A stretch of DNA of 27,302 nucleotides from an uncultured Prevotella sp. (GCA_900557405.1 USSF01000030.1:1-27302), one strand, 5' to 3'; shown: positions 15,683 to 25,217, counted from the stretch's first letter. Notes: generated by a model from the sequence alone, not told the origin. Numbers and translations are program-made.

Positions 15683-17110
15683 ATGAAAAAACGAAACAGT
15701 CAAATGACACTACCAGAGGATTTTTCATCATACACCCGACGGCTGTTCGGCGAAGGATTATGGCAGAAGTTCGAACAGGGAATGGGCGAAGAACCACCCG
15801 TGAGCGTGCGTCTGAACCCGTTCAAATATGCCGCCACAATGCCGTTGCCCGCCGAAGCGGACGGAGAAGTGGAATGGTGCCCCGAAGGGCGCTATCTGAA
15901 GACGCGCCCGCAGTTCACCCTCGACCCACTGCTTCATGCCGGAGCCTACTATGTGCAGGAGGCGGCATCGATGTATGTGGCCGAAGTGTTGCGCCGCCAC
16001 GCCGATCTGTCCGGACCCCTGCGCGTGCTCGACCTCTGTGCGGCGCCAGGCGGAAAGACCACGGCCGTGAGAAGCATACTGCCCGAAGGGAGTCTGCTTA
16101 TGACAAACGAGCCGATGCGCCCGCGTGCCAATATCCTGATGGAGAACGTGCAGAAGTTCGGCAACCCCGACGTAATCGTCACCAACAGTTATGCCATTGA
16201 CTATCAGAGGAGTGGACTGCAGTTTGACGTGATAATCGCCGACGTGCCCTGCTCCGGCGAAGGCATGTTCCGCAAGGACGAGGGAGCGGTGGCGGAATGG
16301 TCGGTGGCGAACGTGAAGAAATGCGCCCAGCTGCAGCGCGAGATTATCGCCGACATCATGCCATGTCTGCGGCCCGGCGGACTGCTCGTCTATTCCACCT
16401 GCACCTTCAACGCCCACGAGGACGAGGAGAACGTGAAGTGGATCATCGACAGCTACGACATGCAGCCCATAGACATCACCGGCGGAAAAACCTTCCCACA
16501 GACTTCCACGCCGCAGGCGGACATCCCCGGCACCGTGCATTTCATCCCGGGCGCAACCCGCACCGAAGGACTCTTCATGGCAGCCCTGCGCAACCCCGGC
16601 GAAGGCTGCAACCTCATGACAGCAACCGCTGCCCGGAAGAAGGACAAGAAGCAGAAGAAAGGAAGGTCTGCCAAGCTGCTGCAACACGTAACGGGCGCCA
16701 GACAAATGGCGGAATGGCTTGCCGACAACGAGCAGTATGACATCACTATGCTCGGCGGCAGGATAGTGGCCGTGAAGAAGACATGGCGCAGCATATACGA
16801 TACGGCAGTGGAGAAGCTCCGCGTGATGCACGCCGGAGTGGAAATCGGCGAACCCAAGGGCAAGGACATCATCCCATCGGAGAGTCTCGCCCTCTCCACC
16901 GACCTCAACAGCCAGGCGTTTCCCGAGGCGGAACTCAACCTCGAAACGGCGCTCTCATACCTGCGCCGCGAACCGATACAGCTGCCCGACGCAATGCCCC
17001 GCGGATATGTTGTGGTGAGCTATATGGGACTGCCCCTCGGCTTTCTGAAGAACCTCGGAAACAGGACCAACAACCTGTTTCCACAAGAATGGAGAATAAG
17101 AAAACAATGA
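15683..17110 (+). CDS. rsmF: RsmF/NOL1-NOP2-Sun family rRNA m5C methyltransferase
   Basis: The 475-residue length is close to that of E. coli RsmF. The SAM-binding motif [10 protein letters not shown] is at 117-126. The two catalytic cysteine motifs of m5C methyltransferases are PCSGEGM (189-195) and STC (C240). The C-terminal half carries the RNA-binding extension of RsmF-type enzymes (ending [12 protein letters not shown]). The likely target is a cytosine in 16S rRNA; the exact position cannot be read from the sequence. The ATG at 15683 is preferred, with M8 as an alternative. The stop codon overlaps the thyA start as ATGA, so the two genes are translationally coupled. Confidence 0.92.
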   Translation: MKKRNSQMTLPEDFSSYTRRLFGEGLWQKFEQGMGEEPPVSVRLNPFKYAATMPLPAEADGEVEWCPEGRYLKTRPQFTLDPLLHAGAYYVQEAASMYVAEVLRRHADLSGPLRVLDLCAAPGGKTTAVRSILPEGSLLMTNEPMRPRANILMENVQKFGNPDVIVTNSYAIDYQRSGLQFDVIIADVPCSGEGMFRKDEGAVAEWSVANVKKCAQLQREIIADIMPCLRPGGLLVYSTCTFNAHEDEENVKWIIDSYDMQPIDITGGKTFPQTSTPQADIPGTVHFIPGATRTEGLFMAALRNPGEGCNLMTATAARKKDKKQKKGRSAKLLQHVTGARQMAEWLADNEQYDITMLGGRIVAVKKTWRSIYDTAVEKLRVMHAGVEIGEPKGKDIIPSESLALSTDLNSQAFPEAELNLETALSYLRREPIQLPDAMPRGYVVVSYMGLPLGFLKNLGNRTNNLFPQEWRIRKQ

Positions 17111-17901
17111 AACAATACTTAGACCTCTTGAACCGCATCCTCACCGAGGGTACGGAGAAGCACGACCGCACCGGAACCGGTACGATAAGCATTTTTGGAA
17201 ACCAGATGCGCTTCGATATGAGCCAGGGATTCCCCCTGCTCACCACCAAGAAGCTGCACCTCAAGTCGATAATCTACGAGCTGCTGTGGTTTCTGCGCGG
17301 CGATACCAACGTGCATTACCTTCAGGAACACGGAGTGAGAATCTGGAACGAATGGGCTGATGCCGACGGCGAGCTCGGTCCTGTCTACGGCCATCAATGG
17401 CGCTCCTGGCCTACGCCCGACGGCAGCCATATCGACCAGATAACCAACGTGGTGAACCAGATAAAGACTACGCCCGACTCGCGCCGCATGATTGTCAGCG
17501 CATGGAACGTGGCCGATATCGAGCAGATGCATCTGCCGCCCTGCCATTGCCTCTTCCAGTTTTATGTGGCAGACGGCAAACTTTCGCTGCAGCTATACCA
17601 GCGCAGCGCCGACACATTCCTCGGCGTGCCGTTCAACATCGCCTCCTACGCCCTACTCCTGCAGATGATGGCACAGGTGTGCGGACTGCAGCCCGGCGAA
17701 TTCATCCACACCACAGGCGACACACATATCTATCTGAACCATCTGGAGCAGGTGAAGCTCCAACTCACGCGCACTCCGCGCCCGCTGCCAAGGATGAGGC
17801 TCAATCCCGACGTGAAGGATATCTTCAGCTTCAAGTATGAAGACTTCCAGCTTGAGGGTTACGACCCGTGGCCGCATATCCCCGGAGTGGTGAGCGTATA
17901 A
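17107..17901 (+). CDS. thyA: Thymidylate synthase ThyA
   Basis: At 264 residues it has exactly the E. coli length, with the catalytic cysteine at the same place (LPPCHC, C146). It also has the folate and dUMP-binding segments RTGTGT (21-26), [10 protein letters not shown] and [24 protein letters not shown] residues. It converts dUMP to dTMP using methylene-tetrahydrofolate and yields dihydrofolate, which FolA (26761-27243) recycles. I start it at the ATGA overlap with rsmF; an in-frame ATG six codons upstream (17089) is possible. In many Bacteroidetes thyA and folA are neighbours; here they are about 9 kb apart on opposite strands. Confidence 0.97.
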   Translation: MKQYLDLLNRILTEGTEKHDRTGTGTISIFGNQMRFDMSQGFPLLTTKKLHLKSIIYELLWFLRGDTNVHYLQEHGVRIWNEWADADGELGPVYGHQWRSWPTPDGSHIDQITNVVNQIKTTPDSRRMIVSAWNVADIEQMHLPPCHCLFQFYVADGKLSLQLYQRSADTFLGVPFNIASYALLLQMMAQVCGLQPGEFIHTTGDTHIYLNHLEQVKLQLTRTPRPLPRMRLNPDVKDIFSFKYEDFQLEGYDPWPHIPGVVSV

Positions 17902-17919
17902 CGCATTTTTTATAAACAT

Positions 17920-18017
17920 AGCAATGCTTCATCGGTCGTCTCACTGCAGTGAGCCATATAGCTGACTATAGTGGGCCATATAGCTGACTATAGTCGAATG
18001 AACGGAGAAGCATTGCT
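17920..18017. repeat. Nested palindromic element between thyA and the Fic locus
   Basis: An outer 11-bp stem AGCAATGCTTC (17920-17930) / GAAGCATTGCT (18007-18017) encloses a 12-base palindrome TCACTGCAGTGA (17941-17952). Two copies of GCCATATAGCTGACTATAGT follow (17953-17972 and 17975-17994, period 22). Each copy can fold by TATAG/CTATA. T-rich sequence follows the outer stem on the plus side. It probably ends thyA transcripts, perhaps on both strands, but is much more elaborate than a simple terminator. Confidence 0.75.
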
Positions 18018-18019
18018 TT

Positions 18020-18409
18020 TTATTCCGATTTGCCACATTCATCGTATATCGCCACCCCTTTCACCGTCAGCAGATATTTCTGGCGGGGATGACGGGGAGA
18101 GTTTGGAAATTTCATTTTTACCAAACCTTCTGTAATAGCTGGCGTAAGAGAATATTCAAGGAAATTGGGGCGGTTCTTCAATCCAACAGTCTCCATGATT
18201 TCTTTCACGCTCTTTTCCTCCCTGCCAATCGCAATAATTAATTGTTTTATATTTTCAGATAACGTAGATACTGTTTCATCAAAACTTGTATGGGGACTTG
18301 TACAGGTACTTGTATGGGTACTTGTATGGGTATTTATATTGGCGCTGTTCGCATCACTATAACCTATCAGCATATAGCGGTTTTTAAGTTCATGATGTTC
18401 GCCCAACAT
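18020..18409 (-). CDS. Winged-helix C-terminal fragment, Fic/AlbA_2-associated type
   Basis: From the ATG at 18409 this gives 129 residues. The C-terminal 80 residues look like the winged-helix module at the ends of many Bacteroidetes Fic and AlbA_2 (RecG-like) proteins (KEIMETVGLKNRPNF...QKYLLTVKGVAIY). Before it lies a threonine/histidine/serine linker of four tetrapeptides. The frame stays open upstream to 18475, and that part reads like protein (SDKSFLIRFFRNLML), so the gene is probably a 5'-truncated remnant of a longer protein. It lies directly after the Fic gene on the same strand. It may still be translated and bind DNA; this is not certain. Confidence 0.55.
   Translation of the reverse strand: MLGEHHELKNRYMLIGYSDANSANINTHTSTHTSTCTSPHTSFDETVSTLSENIKQLIIAIGREEKSVKEIMETVGLKNRPNFLEYSLTPAITEGLVKMKFPNSPRHPRQKYLLTVKGVAIYDECGKSE
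18284..18331 (-). repeat. Four 12-bp tandem repeats coding a THTS-type linker
   Basis: Four 12-base units of the form ACTTGTATGGGT run from 18284 to 18331 on the plus strand. On the minus strand they code four tetrapeptides (THTS, THTS, TCTS, PHTS). The two central units are identical, and the unit is prone to slippage in multiples of four residues. Confidence 0.85.
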
Positions 18410-18485
18410 CAAATTACGGAAGAACCTGATGAGGAATGACTTGTCACTGCCTTTCCTCTGTCTTACTTTTTCAAATTATACAATT

Positions 18486-19055
<570 letters not shown>

Positions 19056-19157
19056 CTATTGGTTGGATGAGACATTGAGAATTTTCTCCGTTTCTATCCT
19101 TTCTTTACAATGTCCTTCCGTCTTATTTCTTTGTATACAGAGATAATGCAGACGGGC

Positions 19158-19213
19158 GCAACGAAAGCTTGCAATCTCAAATTGCCGAATGCAGTTTATC
19201 TTCTACAAAGATA
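19158..19213. repeat. Diverged copy of the promoter-like spacer repeat
   Basis: AGCTTGCAATCTCAAATTGC followed by CGAATGCAGTTTATCTTCTACAAAGATA resembles the repeat units at 21320-21465. On the minus strand its end reads TATCTTTG (19213-19206), a -7 box that could serve the fic gene with a leader of about 170 bases. The rest of the 19041-19323 spacer holds nothing I recognise. Confidence 0.5.
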
Positions 19214-19323
19214 TAAATAATCCTTGATAATAACGAATGATTAAGGAAACATTTCATTCAAAACATTGAGCTTTGCATCTATTGAAGACAGCATACGGAA
19301 AAGCATCGCTTCGCCGCTCCGTA

Positions 19324-21249
19324 TCAGTCCATTTTCAGTCTGAGGGAATTCAATACTACGCTGAGGCTCGACATCGCCATCAGGGCGCTTGCCCACATGG
19401 GAGTGATCTGGAAATCCACGCCGAACAGCACCAAGACACCGGCCGCCGCCGGAACGCAGACGAGATTATAGACGAAAGCCCAGAAGAGGTTCTGCCATAT
19501 CATGCGGCAGGTTCTGGCGCTCAGCGAGAAAGCCTCGGGCAACACCATGAGGTCGTCGCCCATGAGAGTCACCTGGGCGGCATCGATCGCCACATCGGTA
19601 CCACGGGCTATGGCTATGCCCACATCGGCAAGGGCAAGAGCCTGAGTGTCGTTGATACCGTCGCCCACCATCGCCACGCATCTGCCCTCACGCTGCAGAC
19701 GAGCCACGAGTTCCTGCTTGTCGTCGGGCTTCACGGCGCTCCGGTAGTTCGTTATCCCTGCCTTGTCCGCCCAATAGGCGGCAGCCGCCTCATTGTCGCC
19801 ACTCATCATATACACCTCGATGCCTCTGCTGCGCAACGCACTGATTGCTTTGCGGGCGTGGGGCTTCAGGGATTCGCGGTCTTCGGGCCGGAGAATGTCG
19901 GGACGGGTGAAGTCGATGTTATGGTTTGGGATGGTCAGCGTGCCGGTCTTGTCAACCACGATGGCATCCACGCGGCGCATCTTCTCCAGTGCGGCGGCAT
20001 CCTTGATGAGTATATGCCGACGGGCAGCCCTGCCCATACCTACCATGAGCGCGGTAGGGGTGGCTAACCCCATAGCGCACGGACATACCACGACGAGCAC
20101 CGAAACCGCCGACATAACGGCGCGCGGCAGGGCTTCCATGCCGCCGAATACAAGCCACAATATAAAGGTAATCAACGAGATGCCGGCTATAACGGGAACG
20201 AATACGAGCGCCGCCCTGTCCACGAGCCGCTGCACGGGTGCCTTCGATGCCTGTGCCTCCTGCACCATACGGATTATCTGTGCCAGTGCTGTCTTCTCGC
20301 CCACCTGCTGCGCCCTCATGCGCAGACGGCCCTGATTGGGAATAGTTCCGGCAAGCACCCGGTCGCCCGTGCGCTTAGCCACAGGAGCCGGTTCGCCACT
20401 TATCATCGCCTCGTCCACGTATGCCGCATCGGGCGTCATGAAGCTTTCTGCCTGGGTCACCGTGCCGTCCACGGGAATCTTCTCGCCGGCCCTCACCTCG
20501 ATGATGTCCCCATAGGCAATGGCGGATAAAGGTAGCTCGCTGATTGTGTCGCCGTTCACGATGCGCGCTGTCTTGGGCTGCATACCGAGCAACTGACGTA
20601 TGCTGGATGCCGCTCCGTCCCTGGCCTTATCTTCAAGACAACGGCCTGTGAGCACGAAGGTTATAATCATCACGGAAGCATCGAAATATGTGTGGTTCTC
20701 CATGCCCATCGCTCCCCAGAAGGCATCTCCCCAGAAGGTGTTGAAGCTGCTGAAGAGGAACGCCACGAGGGTGCTCAGGGCTACGAGCGAATCCATGTTT
20801 GCCGTGAGATGGCGCAGCTGGCGCAGGGCTGAGACGTAGAATCCGCGTCCGCAATATATCATGTTCATGAGGGCGAGGATAAGGCAAATCTGATTGTTGA
20901 ATCCCGTCTGTGCCGCGCTGCCGCCACCAATCCACCCCATCGATACGGCCATCACGGCTATGGACAGAAGCCAGGAAACCAACGTCTTGCGGCGGAGCAG
21001 CGAAAACTGGCGGCGCTCTATCTCCTCTATGTTGCGGTCCTGCTCTATCACCATGTCGTAGCCTATGGCGCTCACCTCGCGCTTCATGTCCTGGAGTGTG
21101 ATTTGAGTCGGGTCGAAATCCACGAGTGCCGTTCTTCCGGCGAGCGATACGGAGACGCTGTTCACGCCGCGGAGCGACGCAAGCTTCCTCTCCACATTGG
21201 CTGCACACACGGAGCATGCCATTCCCAATACTACGATGGTCTGTTTCAT
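19324..21249 (-). CDS. copA: Copper-type P1B ATPase apparently lacking the N domain
   Basis: From the ATG at 21249 the protein has 641 residues. It starts with a heavy-metal-associated domain with CxxC (GMACSVCA, C12 and C15). The membrane motif CPC is at 389-391, the phosphorylated aspartate is in DKTGT (D433), and SGDN (483-486) and GDGIND (529-534) complete the P domain. A copper role is inferred from CPC and the HMA domain. Only about 50 residues separate DKTGT from SGDN, against about 140 in usual CopA, and no SEHP motif is present. The nucleotide-binding N domain therefore seems absent, while the frame is open and the other motifs are intact. The upstream frame extends 35 codons, but HMA homology begins at 21249. 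Confidence 0.9.
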   Translation of the reverse strand: MKQTIVVLGMACSVCAANVERKLASLRGVNSVSVSLAGRTALVDFDPTQITLQDMKREVSAIGYDMVIEQDRNIEEIERRQFSLLRRKTLVSWLLSIAVMAVSMGWIGGGSAAQTGFNNQICLILALMNMIYCGRGFYVSALRQLRHLTANMDSLVALSTLVAFLFSSFNTFWGDAFWGAMGMENHTYFDASVMIITFVLTGRCLEDKARDGAASSIRQLLGMQPKTARIVNGDTISELPLSAIAYGDIIEVRAGEKIPVDGTVTQAESFMTPDAAYVDEAMISGEPAPVAKRTGDRVLAGTIPNQGRLRMRAQQVGEKTALAQIIRMVQEAQASKAPVQRLVDRAALVFVPVIAGISLITFILWLVFGGMEALPRAVMSAVSVLVVVCPCAMGLATPTALMVGMGRAARRHILIKDAAALEKMRRVDAIVVDKTGTLTIPNHNIDFTRPDILRPEDRESLKPHARKAISALRSRGIEVYMMSGDNEAAAAYWADKAGITNYRSAVKPDDKQELVARLQREGRCVAMVGDGINDTQALALADVGIAIARGTDVAIDAAQVTLMGDDLMVLPEAFSLSARTCRMIWQNLFWAFVYNLVCVPAAAGVLVLFGVDFQITPMWASALMAMSSLSVVLNSLRLKMD

Positions 21250-21319
21250 TGTTTTATGAATTGTTTTTATTTCATTCGTCGGCATCCGCCTCTCCGGCAG
21301 AGGATGGAGGGGATGTGGT

Positions 21320-21465
21320 TGCAAAGATAGTGCAAATCGAGAGCAGAACAACAAGCTTGCTTGATTGTTATGCCGAGATGCAGCCTATCTTATGCAAAGA
21401 TAGTGCAAATCGAGAGCAATGAAGCTTGCTTCAATTGCCGAAATGCAGCCTATCTTATGCAAAGG
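21320..21465. repeat. Tandem promoter-like repeats upstream of the P1B ATPase
   Basis: Unit 1 (21320-21392) and unit 2 (21393-21457) share TGCAAAGATAGTGCAAATCG at the start, AGCTTGCTT in the middle and ATGCAGCCTATCTTA at the end; a third partial start follows (21458-21465). The two ends of each unit can pair (GCAAAGATAG with CTATCTTATGC). On the minus strand each start reads TATCTTTG, the -7 promoter box, so unit 1 could drive the ATPase gene with a TTG 19 bases upstream (21349-21351). Similar repeats are, as I recall, scattered in Prevotella spacers. Confidence 0.8.
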
Positions 21466-21467
21466 TA

Positions 21468-21498
21468 CAAAAAAAACATTGCAATCAGCTTGCAATGT
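21468..21498 (-). terminator. Intrinsic terminator of trmB
   Basis: ACATTGCAA (21476-21484) pairs perfectly with TTGCAATGT (21490-21498) around 5 bases. Read on the minus strand, a run of T follows directly. The stop codon of trmB is 28 bases upstream of it. Confidence 0.88.
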
Positions 21499-21525
21499 CT
21501 TCCTCTTTGTTCTCTGGCGGGCGGA

Positions 21526-22296
21526 TTATTTCGCCGTGTCCTTTGAGCTCCGCTTCGTGCGCTTATAGCTGCGGTATTCATCGAGCGGAATCTCCACGTC
21601 TGACTCTTCGAGTGTTCCCTCTTGCGGCAGACGGAATTTCATGTATTTGATATTCAGTCCACGCTCAATCCACTGGTTCTCGTAGTATGTGTGGATGGAG
21701 AGGATAGACCGTGTGTCGGCATCGAGCGAATCGTCGTGATACAGGTCTTCGGTGGCCATGAGCACGGGCAGGGAGTTCTTCTCCACCATGAACTTAGTAT
21801 AGGTGAAGAGGAAATTGGAGTCGGTCTTCAGATGCACCAGTCCGCCATCCACGAGGAAGCGGCGGTAGCGCTCCATGAAGAATGTGCTCGAGAGGCGTTT
21901 GCGCGGATTCTTCATCTGCGGGTCGCTGAATGTGAGCCATATCTCCTGCACCTCTCCGGGGGCGAAGAAGCGGTCGATTATCTCGATGTTTGTTCTAAGG
22001 AAAGCTGCATTTCCGAGTCCTTCCTCAAGGGCTTGCTTGGCGCCCGTGTGCATTCGTGCCCCCTTGATGTCGACGCCGATGAAGTTCACGTCGGGGAACA
22101 TGCGTGCCAGTCCCACGGTATATTCCCCCTTGCCGCAACCCAGCTCAAGCACTATCGGGTTGTCGTTGTGGAAATATTCCTCGCGCCACTTGCCTTTCAT
22201 ATCGAAAGGTACATTCTCAATCACTGAATAGGGGTACTGGAATACATTCCTGAATGTCTCCATCTCCGCGAATTTCTGTAGTTTTCCTTTACTCAT
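21526..22296 (-). CDS. trmB: tRNA (guanine-N7-)-methyltransferase TrmB
   Basis: The 256-residue protein has the TrmB pattern: a SAM-binding loop [11 protein letters not shown] (about 50-60), then GVDIKGARM, then the signature [14 protein letters not shown], which corresponds to the FPDPWPKKRH-type motif of the family. The C-terminus includes [10 protein letters not shown] and a basic lysine/serine tail. It methylates G46 of tRNA to m7G using SAM. The variant [10 protein letters not shown] in place of DPWPKKRH is common, to my knowledge, in Bacteroidetes. The gene is on its own between repeat-rich spacers, and no clear promoter box was found. Confidence 0.94.
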   Translation of the reverse strand: MSKGKLQKFAEMETFRNVFQYPYSVIENVPFDMKGKWREEYFHNDNPIVLELGCGKGEYTVGLARMFPDVNFIGVDIKGARMHTGAKQALEEGLGNAAFLRTNIEIIDRFFAPGEVQEIWLTFSDPQMKNPRKRLSSTFFMERYRRFLVDGGLVHLKTDSNFLFTYTKFMVEKNSLPVLMATEDLYHDDSLDADTRSILSIHTYYENQWIERGLNIKYMKFRLPQEGTLEESDVEIPLDEYRSYKRTKRSSKDTAK

Positions 22297-22384
22297 TTAT
22301 CGTTTTTAAGTGCGTGTTCCGTGTTTGGCGCCTCGTGGCAATCCGATACTTTTGACTGATATGCGCCTACACCTGAAGTTAAAA

Positions 22385-22530
22385 GAAAAGAAGAATATTA
22401 TAATGGAGAGCTTATGGAAATATCCAAGGCCGCTGAGGTGATACGTCAACAGCAAGACTGTCGGCATATACTTGGCGACATCAGAGAATCATTTGCCGTA
22501 AGTTTCTCTCATTATAATATTCTTCTTTCA
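22385..22530. repeat. MITE-like element with 19-bp perfect inverted ends
   Basis: AAAGAAGAATATTATAATG (22387-22405) is the exact reverse complement of 22510-22528. The match continues inward with one bulge (GAGAG / CTCTC) and outward with one indel. The 100-base centre has normal base composition and a short open frame from 22414, but it runs into the antisense of ilvE and I do not call it a gene. The size (about 145 bp) and ends suggest a miniature inverted-repeat element or a large folded mRNA tail after ilvE. No target-site duplication is obvious. Confidence 0.65.
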
Positions 22531-22551
22531 ATTTCTGTATTTGCTTATATC

Positions 22552-23574
22552 TTACTCAATAATCACCTTTGTCCATCCGTGAGTATCAGGCTCGATGCCG
22601 TACTGGATGTTGCGCAGCTGAGTATAGAGCTTCAGAGATACAGGTCCTGGCTTGCCGTCCTTACTGAACGTGAAGCGCTTGCCTGTGTCGATGTCGTCGA
22701 TATAAGAGATAGGGCTGATAACGGCTGCTGTTCCGCATGCTCCAGCCTCCTCGAATGTCTCGAGCTCCTCCTCAGGAATCTGACGGCGCTCAACCTTCAT
22801 GCCGAAGTCCTCAGCGAGCTGCATAAGGCTCTTGTTGGTGATACTTGGCAGGATGGAAGTGGACTTAGGAGTAACGTATGTATTGTTCTTGATACCGAAG
22901 AAGTTGGCAGCGCCACACTCGTCCATGTATTTCTTCTCCTTTGCGTCGAGATAGAACTCGCAAGCGTAGCCTTTCTCGTGTGCGAGGTGGTTGGCCTGCA
23001 TTGAAGCGGCGTAGTTTCCACCCACCTTATATTTACCTGTTCCGAGAGGAGCAGAGCGGTCGTAGTCGCGAATGATAACGTAAGGATTGGTAGAGAATCC
23101 GCCCTTGAAGTAAGGGCCTACCGGTGTTACGAAGATGATGAACACATACTCTGTAGCCGGATGCACACCAACCTGTGCGCTTGTTCCGATGAGGAGCGGG
23201 CGGATATAGAGCGAAGCGCCGCTCTCGTATGTCGGGATGTACTCCTGGTTCAGGCGTACCACCTTGCTTACCATTTCCTCAAAAAGTTCTGTAGATACCT
23301 CCGGCATCATGATGCCGCGGCATGTAGACTGCAGACGTGCAGCGTTCTCGTCCATACGGAAAACGCGTACTTTGCCGTCAGGGCAACGGAATGCCTTGAG
23401 GCCTTCGAAAGCCTCCTGTCCGTAGTGGAGACATGTTGCAGCCATGTGTAGGTTAACATACTCGCTGGAGCAAACTTCAATTTCGCCCCATTTACCGTCG
23501 CGATAGTAGCAGCGCACGTTATAATCCGTACGTCTGTAACCAAAGCCAAGGTTTGACCAATCCAAATCTTTCAT
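22552..23574 (-). CDS. ilvE: Branched-chain amino acid aminotransferase
   Basis: The 340-residue protein is a fold-type IV PLP enzyme of the larger BCAT group. The PLP-binding lysine is expected at K183 within GTGKYKVGGNYAAS. The conserved LHYGQEAFEGLKAFR (about 49-63), RPLLIGT (125-131) and MDECGAANFFG (about 217-227) segments are present. It moves amino groups between glutamate and leucine, isoleucine or valine, the last step of their synthesis. The gene has its own promoter (23606-23636) and no other branched-chain genes nearby. Confidence 0.96.
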   Translation of the reverse strand: MKDLDWSNLGFGYRRTDYNVRCYYRDGKWGEIEVCSSEYVNLHMAATCLHYGQEAFEGLKAFRCPDGKVRVFRMDENAARLQSTCRGIMMPEVSTELFEEMVSKVVRLNQEYIPTYESGASLYIRPLLIGTSAQVGVHPATEYVFIIFVTPVGPYFKGGFSTNPYVIIRDYDRSAPLGTGKYKVGGNYAASMQANHLAHEKGYACEFYLDAKEKKYMDECGAANFFGIKNNTYVTPKSTSILPSITNKSLMQLAEDFGMKVERRQIPEEELETFEEAGACGTAAVISPISYIDDIDTGKRFTFSKDGKPGPVSLKLYTQLRNIQYGIEPDTHGWTKVIIE

Positions 23575-23605
23575 AGTGATATGTGTTTAAAAATTAATTT
23601 CAGGG

Positions 23606-23636
23606 CAAAAATAATAAGAATCTTGCTTTCCTCCAA
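23606..23636 (-). promoter_or_regulatory. Promoter of ilvE
   Basis: On the minus strand TTG (23636-23634) is followed after 20 bases by TATTTTTG (23613-23606), matching the Bacteroidetes consensus. The start codon lies about 32 bases downstream. Confidence 0.65.
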
Positions 23637-23735
23637 TTATATTTGCCTTAATTTGTCACTTTCTTGCTTTTCCGTGCCGTTATCAGCATGTTTTGTGCCC
23701 ATTTCAATGCCAGATGTGCATGAAAAGTCGCTTTT

Positions 23736-23924
23736 TCATTCATCAAGGAGTTTCTTGATTTCCTCGTCGGTCTTGGTGAGCTTTTCCTTGCATTGCTTGA
23801 TAAGCTGCTTTGCGGTCTTCAGCTGTTCGCAGATGGAATCGATGTTCTGTTCGCCGGATTCCATCTTGCGTACTATCTCTTCAAGCTTCGACACGGCTTC
23901 CTCGTAATTGAATTTCTTCTCCAT
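23736..23924 (-). CDS. xseB: Exonuclease VII small subunit
   Basis: The 62-residue protein has the XseB helical-hairpin pattern: NYEEAVSKLEEIVRKMESGE then LKTAKQLIKQCKEKL. It binds the long coiled coil of XseA to form exonuclease VII, which degrades single-stranded DNA from both ends. It follows xseA by 48 bases on the same strand, so the two are expected to be one operon. The length is typical of the family. Confidence 0.93.
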   Translation of the reverse strand: MEKKFNYEEAVSKLEEIVRKMESGEQNIDSICEQLKTAKQLIKQCKEKLTKTDEEIKKLLDE

Positions 23925-23972
23925 TATGTTTGTTCGTTTTTTTGTTTATTCATGTTTGGCGTGTCTTTGGCG

Positions 23973-25217
23973 TTATCTGCTTTCCGACACCGTTGACTTC
24001 ACTTTGCCCCTGGCGAAACGGGTCTCTATCTCGTCGCCTTCGGCAAGATCCGCCGCGTCTTTCACCGCCTTGCCGTTTATCGTAGTTATGGAATATCCTC
24101 GCTGCAGAAGGATTTGCGGGTCGAGGGCGGATGTGCGCTGCGAGAGGAGTTCGAGTCTGTGTCGCTCGTCCGTCACACGTCGCATGGCGGCAGCCTTCAT
24201 CCGTGTCAGCAGCATGTCGATCCGCGATTGCTGCCTGTTGCTCACGAGGGAGAACATCGTGGGGATGAGCTGCGAGAGTCTTGCTATCCGCTGTTCCTCC
24301 CTCTGCATGGTTGCCTTCACCTTATCATATATCCTCTGCTGGGCATTCTGTATTCTGGAGGCGGTGTCACAGAGGTTGTCGATGAGCAGGGCGGCGGCTG
24401 CCGTAGGCGTCTTCACGCGTGAGTGCGCCACCATGTCGGCAATGGTTTCGTCGCGGTCGTGCCCAATGCCCGTAATCACAGGCAGGGGGAAATTGGCGAT
24501 GTTCTCGGCCAATGGAAGCGAGTCGAATCCGGAGAGGTCGCTGCTGGCACCTCCGCCGCGGATTATGACCACGCAGTCGAAGTCTTCCACGCAGTCGTAT
24601 ATCCCGTTGAGCCTGGCTATGATGCTTTGTTCCACGCCCTCGCCTTGCATCGTGGCGGGAAATAGGGTTGTGGTGAAGGCGAAGCCGTAGGGGTTGTTGG
24701 CCAGTTGGTCGCAGAAATCGCCGTAGCCGGCTGCCGTGGCACTTGATATTACTGCGATGCGCTGTGCGAACATTGGGAAGGAGAGTTGCTTGTTGAGGTC
24801 GAACACGCCCTCGTCCTTCAGCGTCTTGATGATTTCCATCCTGCGCCGCGCCATGTCGCCGAGGGTGTATGTGGGGTCAATGCCGCTCACGATCCATGAG
24901 AAGCCGTATGCCTCATGAAACTGTGGGTAGACGCGCAGCAGCACCTTTATCCCTGCACGTAGCTTCATTCCTGTGACGCGTTCGAATTCGGGGCGCACCG
25001 ACAGCCATGTGCTGCGCCAGCATTTCGCCGAAGCACGGGCCACGGGGGTGTTGCCGTGCTCGTCCTTCTGGATGAGTTCCATATAGCAGTGGCCGTTGCT
25101 TTCGCGTGCCTCGCTGAGTTCTGCCTCAACCCAGAAATCGCCTTGCAGCGTCAGTTCGATTGACTGGCGCACAAGGCGATTAAGCTCAAACAATGTGTAT
25201 GTATTGTTCTCTTTCAT
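23973..25217 (-). CDS. xseA: Exonuclease VII large subunit
   Basis: The 414-residue protein has an N-terminal OB-fold (about 7-105, starting YTLFELNRLVRQSIE). A catalytic domain follows with VISSATAAGYGDF (157-169), RGGGASSDL (220-228) and the GxGHxxDxT motif at 250-258 (GIGHDRDET). A coiled-coil segment (about 280-370) and the C-terminal LQRGYSITT block complete the chain. It makes up exonuclease VII together with XseB. The gene lies between the S8 peptidase and xseB on the same strand. The length is a little under that of E. coli XseA (456), through a shorter coiled coil. Confidence 0.96.
   Translation of the reverse strand: MKENNTYTLFELNRLVRQSIELTLQGDFWVEAELSEARESNGHCYMELIQKDEHGNTPVARASAKCWRSTWLSVRPEFERVTGMKLRAGIKVLLRVYPQFHEAYGFSWIVSGIDPTYTLGDMARRRMEIIKTLKDEGVFDLNKQLSFPMFAQRIAVISSATAAGYGDFCDQLANNPYGFAFTTTLFPATMQGEGVEQSIIARLNGIYDCVEDFDCVVIIRGGGASSDLSGFDSLPLAENIANFPLPVITGIGHDRDETIADMVAHSRVKTPTAAAALLIDNLCDTASRIQNAQQRIYDKVKATMQREEQRIARLSQLIPTMFSLVSNRQQSRIDMLLTRMKAAAMRRVTDERHRLELLSQRTSALDPQILLQRGYSITTINGKAVKDAADLAEGDEIETRFARGKVKSTVSESR

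Noticed and set aside
16783..17106. Longer N-terminus for thymidylate synthase
   Set aside because: This part is rsmF read in another frame. ThyA homology and the ATGA overlap both place the start at 17107.
19293..19324. Terminator of the P1B ATPase gene at the ATACGGA/TCCGTAT hairpin
   Set aside because: The stem is only 7 bp with an 18-base loop, overlaps the stop codon and is not followed by a T run on the minus strand.
22414..23004. 196-residue plus-strand frame as a gene
   Set aside because: Most of it is antisense to ilvE, and the N-terminal part lies in the MITE-like element.
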